Part shown: positions 14,482 through 23,206 of the stretch, in pieces
Layout: the number at the start of each line of letters is the position of its first letter
Position numbering within the stretch: position 1 is the stretch's first letter
NCBI GenBank assembly: GCA_017441825.1
Contig: JAFRVD010000060.1
Span: forward strand, 1 to 37,120
Origin: Lachnospiraceae bacterium
GTDB taxonomy: Bacteria; Bacillota; Clostridia; Lachnospirales; Lachnospiraceae
Reading direction: 5' to 3'
DNA: 37,120 nucleotides
The notes under the pieces: model-generated
Databases searched by the model: none
Seen by the model: the letters and a program-made list of their open reading frames with translations, nothing else
What the model was told of the DNA's origin: nothing
Position numbers and translations under genes: made by a program

Positions 14482-15828
14482 TTATTCGTAATACGGAGCA
14501 GCTTCCTTCAGGAACCAGCCTTCCTTCGCGAAGTCCTTGCTGACGTAGCCTTCCACTTCGTTTTCAAACATGATGTGGTAGAAGCCTTCTTCTTCGCCCA
14601 GGTACTCCCACAGAGTGTTGTTCCCGGCCTGTCCGAGTACGTCCGCTTCCGTGCTTGCAGATGCTCTCACGTTCACGCCGTTCTCAGCATTGATCCGTAC
14701 CTGGCGTGAAGCGTTTTCAGCAAGCAGGCTTTCCGCATCCGCCTGGCCGGCAATGAACTCGCCCTTGACGTAGCCTGTAAGGCCGCCGGACGTCACGCGG
14801 AACCATTCACCGCTCTGTTCAAGAAGATCGCCGCCAGCATAACGCTCAAGCGTGCCGATGATCTTTGCGCTTCCGTCAGGCTGTTCGCGCAGGTTCAGCG
14901 TATCCGCGTTGGTTACCATGAACAGGTTGTTGTAATTTGCAAGGACGTCCTCATTCGTCACTTCAGCTTCAGTCTCACTGGACGGCTCCTCCGTCTCAGA
15001 GCTGGAGGGCTCGGTGGACGGTTCGGTGGAGGGTTCGGTGGACGGCTCGGTTTCGGACGGTTCAGTCTTGTCCGTAGAGGGCTCTGTTTCAGACGGCTCC
15101 TGTGAGGACGGTACCTGGTCGCGTCCGCCGAAGATGATGCCCCTGTTCCAGAGAATGAACAGGACGGCTGCGGCAACTATAAGCGCGACGATAGCCGTAA
15201 AGATCCAGAACTTTGCGGATTCCTTCTTCTTGTCCTGAGAGGCTTCCTTTGTGTTCTTTGCCTTTGTGCCGCGGGAGGGCTCGCGCCGGCGGACGTTTCC
15301 GCCGATCTCATCCTGGTCCTCTTCATCGTCGTCATCGAATTCTTCATCCGCTTCCCGGGTATTCTTCTTGTCCGGAATGTCCTCGGGAACAAGCGCTTCT
15401 TCATCGTCATCGTCGCCGATTACGGATTCAAAGCTGTCAAAATCGATGCCCTTATACTCTTCTTTTTTGATCCGGGTGTCATCAGCTGCAGCTTTCACGG
15501 ATTCCGCGATCCTGTCCGCGCCTTCTTCTGCTTCTTTTTCCACGAAAGCTGCGGCGTCTGATGCGGCATCCTCCACGTTCTCCCGAACGTTCTTCACTTC
15601 GGAAACTGCGCTGTCGATCTCGTCAAGCGCGTTCCCGGCGTCTTCGCGGGCTTCCTGCTTTGCGGCTATAAAGGCGTCGTCCACTACTTCCTTGAAGAGA
15701 GGCGCGTCTTCATTTGCCTTTTCTGCGGCGGCTTCTGCGGATTCAGCTGCCTTTTTCGCGGTATCGTCGATATCGTCGAACAGGATGCTCAGCTGCTCCT
15801 CCAGATCCATATTACGATCATCACTCAT
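14482..15828 (-). CDS. Single-pass membrane protein with acidic cytoplasmic region and two extracellular SH3b domains
   Basis: This 448-residue protein has four parts. Residues 1-206 are hydrophilic, first Ala/Glu-rich and helical, then very acidic (runs of D and E around 139-172), with a basic patch just before the membrane. One membrane helix lies at about 208-227. Residues 240-285 are a Glu-Pro-Ser-Thr repeat linker. Two SH3b domains follow, at about 302-357 (TLNLREQPDGSAKIIGTL) and 374-440 (GVNVRASASTEADVLGQA), as in cell-wall-binding proteins. I infer that the N-terminus is inside and the SH3b part outside, contacting peptidoglycan. GGAGG precedes the ATG. It is the last gene after parE-parC. 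No enzyme domain is visible. Confidence 0.85.
   Translation of the reverse strand: MSDDRNMDLEEQLSILFDDIDDTAKKAAESAEAAAEKANEDAPLFKEVVDDAFIAAKQEAREDAGNALDEIDSAVSEVKNVRENVEDAASDAAAFVEKEAEEGADRIAESVKAAADDTRIKKEEYKGIDFDSFESVIGDDDDEEALVPEDIPDKKNTREADEEFDDDDEEDQDEIGGNVRRREPSRGTKAKNTKEASQDKKKESAKFWIFTAIVALIVAAAVLFILWNRGIIFGGRDQVPSSQEPSETEPSTDKTEPSETEPSTEPSTEPSTEPSSSETEEPSSETEAEVTNEDVLANYNNLFMVTNADTLNLREQPDGSAKIIGTLERYAGGDLLEQSGEWFRVTSGGLTGYVKGEFIAGQADAESLLAENASRQVRINAENGVNVRASASTEADVLGQAGNNTLWEYLGEEEGFYHIMFENEVEGYVSKDFAKEGWFLKEAAPYYE
15008..15055 (-). repeat. 12-bp tandem repeat coding for Glu-Pro-Ser-Thr linker
   Basis: Four copies of a 12-bp unit (GGTTCGGTGGAC on the plus strand, the last copy degenerate) encode TEPS repeats in the extracellular linker of the SH3b protein. 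The copy number may vary between strains by slippage. Confidence 0.8.
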
Positions 15829-15844
15829 GTCCAGTCCTCCTGAA

Positions 15845-18082
15845 TCACTTCAGTAAATCCGGCTTCCCGTCCCTCTTTTTGAGCTTCAGGTCCGCCAGGT
15901 TGATACGTTTTCCGCCGATCTTTACTACAAACCGGACGGAAGGGTCGAAATCATAGACTGCTGAAAGCAGGTCTCCGTCTGCGAGCTTCATGCCGCGTAC
16001 GCCTACCGACGACTTTTTGAAAACCGATATATCCGAGTTCCTGAAGCGCAGCACGGTTTTTCCTTCGCTGACCAGCACGGTCTCCGTTCCATTGAGTTCG
16101 CCGACGAAGATCAGTTTGTCTCCGTCATTAAGCTTTGTTGCGGAAATCGTCTTTTTAACAGAGTCAAATTCCGAAGCATTCACTTTTTTTATCATAGCAT
16201 GAGAAGTTACAAATAGCAACATTTTATCCTTCAAATTATCAAAAGCGTCCATCAGAAGGATATTCTCAGTGCTGCTGTCATAATTCGAAATATTGTCTAT
16301 GGGGATGCCTTTGTCCTTTATTTTGGAGAGCGGAACGTCCTTCATTTTGAACTGGTGGCAGAGGCCGCTGTCCGTAAAGAGGCAGATCCGGGACGTGTTC
16401 ATGCAGAAGATCATGCTCCTGCTTTCTTCCGTAATGGCTTCCCTGTTCTTTTCATAGACCTGGAGGTCGTACATCTTGAGATAGCCGAAGCGGTTCATGG
16501 AAAGAAGCACCGGGAGCTCCTCTTCAGGCGCCTCCTCATAGACGGCCTCCTCCGCGTCCATGATCTCCGTCCGCCGGGGAAGCGCGAATTCCTTCCGGAT
16601 ATTCTCAAGGTCCTCCCGGATCGCATTCTGCATCGCCTTCCTGTCGGAAAGGAGCTTTTCGTAAAGCGCGATCTTTTCGAGTGTTTCCTTGTGCTCCTCC
16701 TGAAGCGCAAGAATTTCAAGCCCCACCAGGCGTGCGAGCCGAAGATCGAGGATCGCCTGTGCCTGGTTCTCGGTGAAATTCAGCTTTTCCGCCTGCTTTT
16801 TAGAGGCCTCGGACCGGAATTTAATGCCGGCGGTCGCACCCGTCATCAGGCATTCCTTAGCTGTCTGGAGCTTTTTGCTGCCGCGGATGATCTCTATGAT
16901 GAGGTCGATGATATCGACGGCCTTGATGAGGCCTTCCTGGATCTCCTTCCGGGCCTTCTCCTTTTCGAGAAGATACGTGTATTTCCGGCTGTTCAGCTCG
17001 TGCTGGAACCTGAGATTTTCCTCGAGGATCCGTTTCAGGCTGAGGACTTCGGGCCGTCCGTCCACAATGCAGAGCATGTTGACGCCGAAGGTATCCTCGA
17101 GCTTGGTCTTTTTGTAAAGCCCGTTCAGGATCCGCTCCGCATCGGCGCCGCTTCTGAGTTCGATCACGATCCGCACGCCGTCTTTGCCGGTCTGGTTCGA
17201 TATATCGTAAATATCCGGAAATACCTTCTTTTCCGCGAGCTCCGCAACGTCGTTCAGGAATTTCCCGATATTGATGCCGATCATGGTGTACGGGATCTCC
17301 GTGATGATGATCCTGTCGCGCTCTCCTCTCTTTTTCGCGGGCACGATCTCCGCTCTTCCCCGAAGGCGGATCTTTCCCTTTCCGGTCTCATAGATCTCCG
17401 GAAGATCTGACGCGTTGATCACGATCCCGCCCGTCGGGAAATCCGGGCCGTGCAGCTTTTTAAGAAGCTCAGCAGTCGTGACGCCCGGGTCGTCCATAAG
17501 AAGCTCCATCGCGTCGATGATCTCGGATAGGTTATGGGTCGGGCAGGAAGTCGTCATGCCGACTGCGATGCCTTCAGAGCCGTTTAAAAGGAAGTTCGGG
17601 ATCCGGACCGGAAGGACCTCCGGCTCTTTTTCGTTTTCGTCGAAGTTCGGGACGAAATCCACCACGTTTTTGTCGAGGTCCTTTAAGTAGACCTCCTGAG
17701 TGAACTTCTTTAAGCGGGCTTCCGTATATCGCATGGCGGCGGCGCCGTCGCCTTCAATGGAGCCGAAATTCCCGTGGCCGTCCACAAGCGCCATGCCCTT
17801 CTTAAAGTCCTGGGAAAGGACCACCAGCGCTTCATAGATGGACGAATCTCCGTGCGGATGGTATTTGCCCATTGCGTCGCCCACGATACGGGCGGATTTC
17901 CTGTGGGGCTTATCCGAGTTCAGTCCGAGCTCATCCATGGCGTAAAGCACGCGGCGCTGCACCGGCTTCAGTCCGTCGCGGACGTCCGGCACCGCGCGGG
18001 CGGTGATGACCGACATGGAATAGTTCAGGAAGGACTGCTGCATTTCATCGGAAAATTCCGTTAAAAGGATCTTTTCAGCCAT
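15845..18082 (-). CDS. parC: DNA topoisomerase IV subunit A (ParC/GyrA-type)
   Basis: The 745-residue breakage-reunion subunit has its catalytic tyrosine at 119 ([10 protein letters not shown]). The quinolone-determining region [15 protein letters not shown] (73-87) has serine and glutamate at the two positions most often mutated, so it looks drug-sensitive. The C-terminal beta-propeller is present, but I do not see a clear QRRGGKG GyrA box, which favours topoisomerase IV or a second clostridial type II enzyme over gyrase. The gene is 10 nt downstream of parE and has AAGGAGG before its ATG. Together they decatenate daughter chromosomes. Confidence 0.88.
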   Translation of the reverse strand: MAEKILLTEFSDEMQQSFLNYSMSVITARAVPDVRDGLKPVQRRVLYAMDELGLNSDKPHRKSARIVGDAMGKYHPHGDSSIYEALVVLSQDFKKGMALVDGHGNFGSIEGDGAAAMRYTEARLKKFTQEVYLKDLDKNVVDFVPNFDENEKEPEVLPVRIPNFLLNGSEGIAVGMTTSCPTHNLSEIIDAMELLMDDPGVTTAELLKKLHGPDFPTGGIVINASDLPEIYETGKGKIRLRGRAEIVPAKKRGERDRIIITEIPYTMIGINIGKFLNDVAELAEKKVFPDIYDISNQTGKDGVRIVIELRSGADAERILNGLYKKTKLEDTFGVNMLCIVDGRPEVLSLKRILEENLRFQHELNSRKYTYLLEKEKARKEIQEGLIKAVDIIDLIIEIIRGSKKLQTAKECLMTGATAGIKFRSEASKKQAEKLNFTENQAQAILDLRLARLVGLEILALQEEHKETLEKIALYEKLLSDRKAMQNAIREDLENIRKEFALPRRTEIMDAEEAVYEEAPEEELPVLLSMNRFGYLKMYDLQVYEKNREAITEESRSMIFCMNTSRICLFTDSGLCHQFKMKDVPLSKIKDKGIPIDNISNYDSSTENILLMDAFDNLKDKMLLFVTSHAMIKKVNASEFDSVKKTISATKLNDGDKLIFVGELNGTETVLVSEGKTVLRFRNSDISVFKKSSVGVRGMKLADGDLLSAVYDFDPSVRFVVKIGGKRINLADLKLKKRDGKPDLLK

Positions 18083-18092
18083 TCAGTCCTCC

Positions 18093-20018
18093 TTACACAT
18101 CGAGCATCGCTTCATTCGCGTGCGCCTGGATGAATTCACGCCTGGGCTCCACGTCGCTGCCCATGAGGAGCCCGGTCATGCGGTCCGCCATCATGGCGTC
18201 CTCGACCGAGACCCGCTTCATGACGCGGCGCTCCGGGTCAAGCGTAGTCTCCCACAGCTGCTGCGCGTCCATCTCTCCGAGGCCCTTGTAGCGCTGCAGG
18301 GTAAAGTTTTTATGTGTTTTCCTGTATTTTTCGAGAGCGTCATCGTCGTACAGGTACTGCTCCTCTCCCTTCCCCTTCGGGATGGCCTTATAGAGAGGCG
18401 GCATGGCGATGTACACGTGGCCTTCAGATACAAGCTCCGGCATGAAGCGGTAGAAGAACGTCAGGAGCAGTGTGCTGATATGCGCGCCGTCCACGTCCGC
18501 ATCCGCCATGATGATGATCTTGTCGTAGCGGAGCTTCGTAATGTCGAAATCATTGCCGTAGCCTTCTGAGAAGCCGCAGCCGAAGGCCAGCACCATCGTC
18601 TTGATCTCCGCGTTCGCAAGGACCTTGTCTATGGACGCCTTCTCTACGTTCAGGATCTTGCCGCGGATGGGCATGATGGCCTGATAGGTACGGTTCCTAG
18701 CCATTTTCGCGGATCCGCCTGCGGAATCGCCCTCTACAATAAAGATCTCGCATTTTTCCGCGTCCCGGGATTCGCAGTTCGCAAGCTTTCCGTTGGAGTC
18801 AAAGGAAAACTTCGGCTTTGTCAGCATGTTGCTGCGCGCCTTTTCCTCAGCCTTCCGGATCTTTGCGGATTTTTCAGCGCAGCTGATGACGGTCTTCAGC
18901 GTCTCAAGATGCTTGTCAAAGTAAAGCTCAAGCTGCTCCCCTGTTACGTTTACTACAGCCTTCGCGGCGTCCTGAGAGCCAAGCTTTGTCTTGGTCTGCC
19001 CTTCAAAGATGGGATCCGGATGCTTGATCGCAAGGACTGCGGTCATCCCGCAGCGGGTGTCGGGACCCGAGAATTTGTTCGGGTCCTTCAGGATCCCTAA
19101 GTCTCTCGCATAATTGTTGATGAGCTGGGTGAAACGCGTCTTGAAGCCGGTCACGTGAGTGCCGCCCTCGGAGTTGTAGATGTTGTTGCAGTAGCCCAGG
19201 ATCTTTTCTTCAAAGGTATCTACGAACTGGAAGGCGAGCTCCACCTCGATCCCATCCGAGCTTCCTTTTACAAGGATCGGGTCGTGCATCGGAGTCTTCC
19301 CTTCGTTCAGTTCGCGGATATAGGCGTTGAGGCCGTCCGGCTCCGTGTAAGTCACTGTCTCTTCTTCCCCGTGACGGTTATTCCGGAAAATGATGGTAAG
19401 CCCCGGGTTCAGGTAGGCAGTCTCATGGAGACGTGCCTTGATCCAGTCCGCCTTGAAGCGCGTATGCTCAAAGATCTCAGGATCCGGCTTGAAGGTGATG
19501 GTGGTGCCGGTATCCTTGCTTCTCCCGATGACCGGAAGAAGGCCCTTTTCGAGGTCTACAACGGGTACGCCGCGCTCATAGGAATCGTAGTAGATCTTTC
19601 CGTTTCGCCGGATTTTGATCTCCAGGTATTCGGAAAGCGCGTTGACTGCGGAAGACCCCACTCCGTGGAGTCCGCCGCTGGTTTTGTAGACCTTATTGTC
19701 GAATTTGCCGCCTGCATGGAGTGTTGTGAGGATCACGCGCTCCGCGGAGACGCCCTTCGGGTGCATGTCCACGGGAATGCCGCGTCCGTCGTCGGAAACG
19801 ATGCAGGAATCATCGTCCTCCAGGGTCACCTCGATCTTTGTGCACGATCCGGCCAGATATTCATCGACGGAGTTGTCTACGATCTCATAGACCAGATGGT
19901 TTAGTCCGGTCCTTCCGGTAGACCCGATGTACATGCCGGGACGGCGCCTGACCGCCTCCAGGCCTTCCAGGACCGTAATATCCTTCGCGGTATAATTATC
20001 CTGATTTTTACCTGCCAT
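18093..20018 (-). CDS. parE: DNA topoisomerase IV subunit B (ParE/GyrB-type)
   Basis: The protein has 641 residues. The GHKL ATPase site is seen in [10 protein letters not shown] (residue ~48), DDGRGIPVD and [17 protein letters not shown]. The TOPRIM metal site is seen as [10 protein letters not shown] and [29 protein letters not shown] is the conserved C-terminal stretch. Length and motifs fit ParE or GyrB; pairing with a GyrA-box-less subunit favours ParE. TAGGAG is 7 nt before the ATG. It has its own extended -10 promoter immediately after the hairpin downstream of smpB. Confidence 0.9.
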   Translation of the reverse strand: MAGKNQDNYTAKDITVLEGLEAVRRRPGMYIGSTGRTGLNHLVYEIVDNSVDEYLAGSCTKIEVTLEDDDSCIVSDDGRGIPVDMHPKGVSAERVILTTLHAGGKFDNKVYKTSGGLHGVGSSAVNALSEYLEIKIRRNGKIYYDSYERGVPVVDLEKGLLPVIGRSKDTGTTITFKPDPEIFEHTRFKADWIKARLHETAYLNPGLTIIFRNNRHGEEETVTYTEPDGLNAYIRELNEGKTPMHDPILVKGSSDGIEVELAFQFVDTFEEKILGYCNNIYNSEGGTHVTGFKTRFTQLINNYARDLGILKDPNKFSGPDTRCGMTAVLAIKHPDPIFEGQTKTKLGSQDAAKAVVNVTGEQLELYFDKHLETLKTVISCAEKSAKIRKAEEKARSNMLTKPKFSFDSNGKLANCESRDAEKCEIFIVEGDSAGGSAKMARNRTYQAIMPIRGKILNVEKASIDKVLANAEIKTMVLAFGCGFSEGYGNDFDITKLRYDKIIIMADADVDGAHISTLLLTFFYRFMPELVSEGHVYIAMPPLYKAIPKGKGEEQYLYDDDALEKYRKTHKNFTLQRYKGLGEMDAQQLWETTLDPERRVMKRVSVEDAMMADRMTGLLMGSDVEPRREFIQAHANEAMLDV

Positions 20019-20057
20019 TCATATGCTCCTACTATATATTGGTATTCAAACTAAAAA

Positions 20058-20086
20058 ATTATACCATATTTTCTTCCTGAATGCAA
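20058..20086 (-). promoter_or_regulatory. Promoter of parE-parC
   Basis: On the minus strand TATAAT (20058-20063) is preceded by TGG, an extended -10. TTGCAT at 20081-20086 is a weak -35 at 17-bp spacing. The -35 directly abuts the hairpin at 20087-20120. Confidence 0.7.
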
Positions 20087-20120
20087 CCAAGGGGAAGAGG
20101 TTTTTGCCTCTTCCCCTTGG
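20087..20120. terminator. Strong hairpin downstream of smpB
   Basis: CCAAGGGGAAGAGG (20087-20100) and CCTCTTCCCCTTGG (20107-20120) form a perfect 14-bp stem with a 6-base loop. It lies about 56 bp past the smpB stop. Neither strand has a clear U-tract after it, so it may be a terminator of low efficiency or an mRNA 3'-end stabiliser. Confidence 0.65.
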
Positions 20121-20176
20121 TGTTCTCATTGATTTGAAGCCGTTTTCCTACGTTTTAGCATGCTGCTTAAGGCTTT

Positions 20177-20641
20177 TTACTCCTTCTGCATCTGCCTGAA
20201 CGCGCGTTCTGTTTCTCTCTGCGCGTCCTTTTTCGCGATGGCTTCCCGCTTGTCATATAATTTCTTGCCGCGGGCCAGCGCGATCTCCACCTTCACGAGC
20301 TTCCCAGAGAAATAGACCTGAAGCGGGACGATGGTATATCCTTTCTCCGTGATCTTCCCGGTGAGCTTCAAGATCTCTTTCTTGTGAAGAAGCAGCGTCC
20401 GTACACGGAGCGGGTCCTTGTTGAAGATATTGCCCTTTTCATACGGGCTGATGTGCATGCCGTAGATCTGCACCTGTCCGTCCTTTATTCGGACGTAGCT
20501 CTCCTTTAATGAGCATGCTCCCTGCCGGAGACTCTTCACCTCCGTACCCGCGAGAGCGATGCCGCAATCATATTTGTCCTCTATAAAATAATCGTGATAC
20601 GCTTTTTTGTTGTTCGCGATCAGCTTGGTGTTCTTCTGCAT
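20177..20641 (-). CDS. smpB: SsrA-binding protein SmpB
   Basis: SmpB brings tmRNA to stalled ribosomes. The 154-residue protein has the usual N-terminus ([32 protein letters not shown]), the conserved HISPYEKGN, and a basic C-terminal tail with [15 protein letters not shown] that enters the mRNA channel. Length is normal. AGAGG precedes the ATG. It is preceded by the secG hairpin and has no obvious promoter of its own. In many Bacillota rnr (RNase R) lies between secG and smpB; it is absent here. Confidence 0.97.
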   Translation of the reverse strand: MQKNTKLIANNKKAYHDYFIEDKYDCGIALAGTEVKSLRQGACSLKESYVRIKDGQVQIYGMHISPYEKGNIFNKDPLRVRTLLLHKKEILKLTGKITEKGYTIVPLQVYFSGKLVKVEIALARGKKLYDKREAIAKKDAQRETERAFRQMQKE

Positions 20642-20669
20642 GATTAACCTCTTACAAAAACCTGCACGT

Positions 20670-20705
20670 CTCTAAAAGAAGCGCCCCGCGGGTGCGGAGC
20701 GCTTC
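20670..20705 (-). terminator. Intrinsic terminator after secG
   Basis: GAAGCGC and GCGCTTC (20678-20684 and 20699-20705), with inner CCGC/GCGG pairing, form a G+C-rich hairpin 6 bp after the secG stop. On the minus strand it is followed by TTTTAGA. SmpB expression probably depends on read-through or a weak promoter in this gap. Confidence 0.78.
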
Positions 20706-20711
20706 ATGTGA

Positions 20712-20948
20712 TCAGAAGTTGACAGTCAGGATAAATGCCAGAACAAAGAAGCCGATCGCTACGATCTTCGTGATCTTTTCGATCTTGCCTTCCGTTGAAC
20801 GGGCTCTGTTCTTTTCCCAGTAGCTGTCTGCCATGCCGCCGATGGTCCCGAGGCCGGCGCTCTTGCCTTCCTGCAGGATGACGGTGAAGATCAATACGAG
20901 ACCGCACAGTGCGAAAATGGACGTCAGGATATATCTTAATACTGTCAT
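20712..20948 (-). CDS. secG: Preprotein translocase subunit SecG
   Basis: The 78-residue membrane protein has two hydrophobic helices (about 5-25 and 60-77). The conserved cytoplasmic loop QEGKSAGLGTIGG identifies SecG, which assists SecYE during protein export. GAGGAG precedes the ATG. The gene starts 45 nt after the 3' end of tRNA-Leu with no room for an independent -35, so it is probably read from the tRNA promoter. Confidence 0.93.
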   Translation of the reverse strand: MTVLRYILTSIFALCGLVLIFTVILQEGKSAGLGTIGGMADSYWEKNRARSTEGKIEKITKIVAIGFFVLAFILTVNF

Positions 20949-20993
20949 TTCTATATTCTCCTCTTACTTTATAATTTCAAAATCTGATCTGAA

Positions 20994-21076
20994 TGCCGGT
21001 GATGGGACTTGAACCCATACGTGGTTGCCCACAACAGATTTTGAGTCTGCCTCGTCTGCCATTCCGACACACCGGC
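20994..21076 (-). tRNA. tRNA-Leu (anticodon CAA)
   Basis: The minus strand gives GCCGGTG...CACCGGC as the 7-bp acceptor stem with A as discriminator. The anticodon loop CTCAAAA lies between GCAGA and TCTGT, so the anticodon is CAA, reading UUG. The long variable arm TGTGGGCAACCACG is typical of class II leucine tRNA. The T arm is ATGGG-TTCAAGT-CCCAT. The 3' CCA is not encoded. The length is 83 nt. Confidence 0.95.
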
Positions 21077-21092
21077 GAAGCCGAACATGAGA

Positions 21093-21121
21093 ATGATAAC
21101 ACAACCCGGAAAAGAATGCAA
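21093..21121 (-). promoter_or_regulatory. Promoter of tRNA-Leu (and probably secG)
   Basis: On the minus strand TTGCAT (21116-21121) and TATCAT (21093-21098) are spaced by 17 bp, with TGT before the -10 as an extended element. The predicted start is a few bases from the mature tRNA 5' end. The site lies just downstream of the recU stop codon. Confidence 0.65.
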
Positions 21122-21128
21122 GCAGATT

Positions 21129-21683
21129 TTATGCATCTTCTGAAGGACCTGCATCACGGCTTACGAGGTCCAACTGAAGTGCTTCCAGATACTGCACATA
21201 TACGCCGTTTTTGATCTGAACGCGGTAGTTATGATCGATCTCTTCAAATGTGAAGCTCTTCCTTCCGCCCTGTTTTTCCCGGTTCCAGAAGACCATGAGG
21301 TCCCTTAAGGGAACGTAGTAGACTTCGTCGCGCACCGTATAGTAGATCAGAAGGAACGCAACGCCGTCCTGCTTCTCCATGTCCTCCATGAATCTGACCT
21401 GGTGCTCATGGACGTTCGCGAGCGGGAACGTGTCCGTCTGGCACTCCTTTGCGTCAAAGCACACCGGGATGCCCTGGACGGCGCCGATGTAGTCGACGGT
21501 CGACTGGCGGTCAAAGTATGCCAGCGTGATGTGCCGGCTTTCCGGATCGATCGTGATGGGCGTGATGGGCGTGGGCACCTTCTGGATGAGGGCCAGGTTC
21601 CTGTTCCTGTAATCCTCGTTCGTAAAGTTGATCAGCTCCTCAAAGGAAGAGCCGCGCAGACCGCGCGATGACCATGTCGCCAT
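21129..21683 (-). CDS. recU: Holliday junction resolvase RecU
   Basis: RecU cuts four-way junctions during homologous recombination in Bacillota. The 184-residue protein starts SSRGLRGSSFEELINFTNEDYRNRN and continues with the PD-(D/E)xK nuclease residues: Asp64 in STVDYIG and Asp77/Lys79 in FDAKE. FPLANVHEHQVRFME and GGRKSFTFEEID are further RecU marks. It is somewhat shorter than the roughly 200-residue Bacillus protein because the N-terminal arm is reduced. The aspartate at 77 replaces the more usual glutamate. The gene begins 9 nt after the rluA-type gene. ruvA and ruvB are present farther right. Confidence 0.92.
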   Translation of the reverse strand: MATWSSRGLRGSSFEELINFTNEDYRNRNLALIQKVPTPITPITIDPESRHITLAYFDRQSTVDYIGAVQGIPVCFDAKECQTDTFPLANVHEHQVRFMEDMEKQDGVAFLLIYYTVRDEVYYVPLRDLMVFWNREKQGGRKSFTFEEIDHNYRVQIKNGVYVQYLEALQLDLVSRDAGPSEDA

Positions 21684-21692
21684 GAATGCTCC

Positions 21693-22634
21693 TTATGAAA
21701 GCGGCCAGTCGGCAGGGACGTCAAGTTCGAACGTCTTCCCGCTCACTCCCCTTAAGCCGCACACCGGGAATTTCAGCCTGCAGGCTAAAAGGCACTGTGA
21801 ATAGATACCGTATTTCATGTTGAATTTATTGCTGCCGTACTTCGTGTCCCCAAGGACAGGATGTCCGAGGTATGCGAGTACGGAACGGATCTGGTGGGTC
21901 CTTCCGGTATAGAGCCGGACTAAAACGAGTGTACGGTCTGAAAAGATTTTGACGGGCGTAAACGCCGTGTGGATCTCCTTCGCGCCGGGCACTTCAGTGA
22001 GCAGGATCGAGACCTTGTTGATATACTGGTCCTTTTTAAGATAGCACCTGAAATCCACAGGCTCCTTCATCTCGCCCTTCACAAGCGTATAGTAATACTT
22101 TTCCACAAGATGGTCGTGGAACAGATTGGACAGGGTCTGAAGTCCCCGCAAGCTGAGGCCTGCCGTCATGATGCCCGCCGTATTCCTGTCCAGGCGGTTG
22201 CAGACCGAGGGCCGGAAGCTCTCGAATTCCGATGAAGACACAAGCCCCTGCTCCACTGCGTGATAGCAGACCCATTCGTTTACGGAGTAGTCGTCCTTAT
22301 CCGCCTTCTGGGACAGAAGTCCCTGAGGCTTTACGAAGACTATGACGTCATTGTCCTCGTAAAGGATCGGGAGGTCGGGAAAATCCGGCGCGCCATCCGG
22401 CACAGGCTCCTTTTCGCCCCGCATGCCGAGATACGTCGCTTCCGAAAGGAAGAACTGGACGGTGTCTCCCGCAACGGTCTTCTCTGAGCCCAGGGCCTTC
22501 GCACCGTTCAGCGTGATATTCTTTTTTCGCAGCATCCTGTAGATGAAGCTGTCCGGCGCGTTTTTCAGATATTTCTTTAAGAATTTATCCAGGCGCTGAT
22601 TGGACTGGTTCGCATTCAGTGTGATCTCAAACAT
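21693..22634 (-). CDS. RluA-family pseudouridine synthase
   Basis: This 313-residue enzyme has an N-terminal S4 RNA-binding domain (SNQRLDKFLKKYLKNAPDSFIYRMLRKKNITLNG) and a RluA catalytic domain. The catalytic loop reads CNRLDRNTAG with Asp149, where most relatives have HRLDxxTSG. GRTHQIRSVLAYLGHPVLGDTKYG is the conserved C-terminal signature. It should convert uridines in ribosomal RNA to pseudouridine, as RluC and RluD do, but the exact position is unknown. The ATG overlaps the preceding stop by one base (TAATG), so it is translationally coupled to the small membrane protein gene. Confidence 0.92.
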   Translation of the reverse strand: MFEITLNANQSNQRLDKFLKKYLKNAPDSFIYRMLRKKNITLNGAKALGSEKTVAGDTVQFFLSEATYLGMRGEKEPVPDGAPDFPDLPILYEDNDVIVFVKPQGLLSQKADKDDYSVNEWVCYHAVEQGLVSSSEFESFRPSVCNRLDRNTAGIMTAGLSLRGLQTLSNLFHDHLVEKYYYTLVKGEMKEPVDFRCYLKKDQYINKVSILLTEVPGAKEIHTAFTPVKIFSDRTLVLVRLYTGRTHQIRSVLAYLGHPVLGDTKYGSNKFNMKYGIYSQCLLACRLKFPVCGLRGVSGKTFELDVPADWPLS

Positions 22635-23206
22635 TACATGGAAATCGCGCGAAGCACGCCCTCCTGCTGGAGAAGATCATCCGGAACTTCAGCACGGTCT
22701 TCAGGCGAAAGAGACTGAAGCCTTTTTTTAAAGACACGGAGGTCCGTGAGTATGGTCACTTCCGCATCGCAGCTGTTGAGCCTCAGGAAATTCCGGACGT
22801 ACTCTTCTGTTTTGGCTGTATCAACCTTCTCGTTCGCACAGTACATGTATATGCCCGTGGAATGAACGTACGCGTAGCCGATGTCGTACGAAGGGCCGTC
22901 CTTGTTCGCGATCACGAGGCCGGTGTTGAGAAGTCCGTTCCCGGCAAGCTCCCTGACCTCCTCGTATTCATCGGCGGGCCTTGAATGGAACTTCGCGAGC
23001 GCGAAAAGCTGGACGAACTGCATGACCATCGGGATGGCCGTCATCACGGCAACAAGAGTGAACAGGTTCTTGTTGGAGCCCGTGATGACGATCCCAAGCA
23101 CCATGAACCCGGCGATCCCCGCCATGAGCAGGATCCCCTGGATCAGGAGCCTCTTTTTCCGTTGTTCTATATAGCCGTAGTGGCCTTTTCCGACTTTCTT
23201 TTTCAC
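22634..23206 (-). CDS. Conserved two-helix membrane protein of unknown function
   Basis: I do not recognise this 190-residue protein. A basic N-terminus is followed by two membrane helices at about 19-42 and 47-70, forming a hairpin. The cytoplasmic C-terminal domain of about 115 residues is mixed alpha/beta: DIGYAYVHSTGIYMYCANEKVDTAKTEEYVRNFLRLN, then EVTILTDLRVFKKRLQSL. It overlaps alaS by 4 bp (ATGA) and the rluA-type gene by 1 bp, so it is translated in strict coupling with translation-related genes. No catalytic motif is visible. Confidence 0.75.
   Translation of the reverse strand: MKKKVGKGHYGYIEQRKKRLLIQGILLMAGIAGFMVLGIVITGSNKNLFTLVAVMTAIPMVMQFVQLFALAKFHSRPADEYEEVRELAGNGLLNTGLVIANKDGPSYDIGYAYVHSTGIYMYCANEKVDTAKTEEYVRNFLRLNSCDAEVTILTDLRVFKKRLQSLSPEDRAEVPDDLLQQEGVLRAISM

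Noticed and set aside
16355-17410. 351-codon plus-strand frame inside parC
   Set aside because: It lies antisense to a well-conserved gene, and its length follows from the codon bias of the opposite strand.
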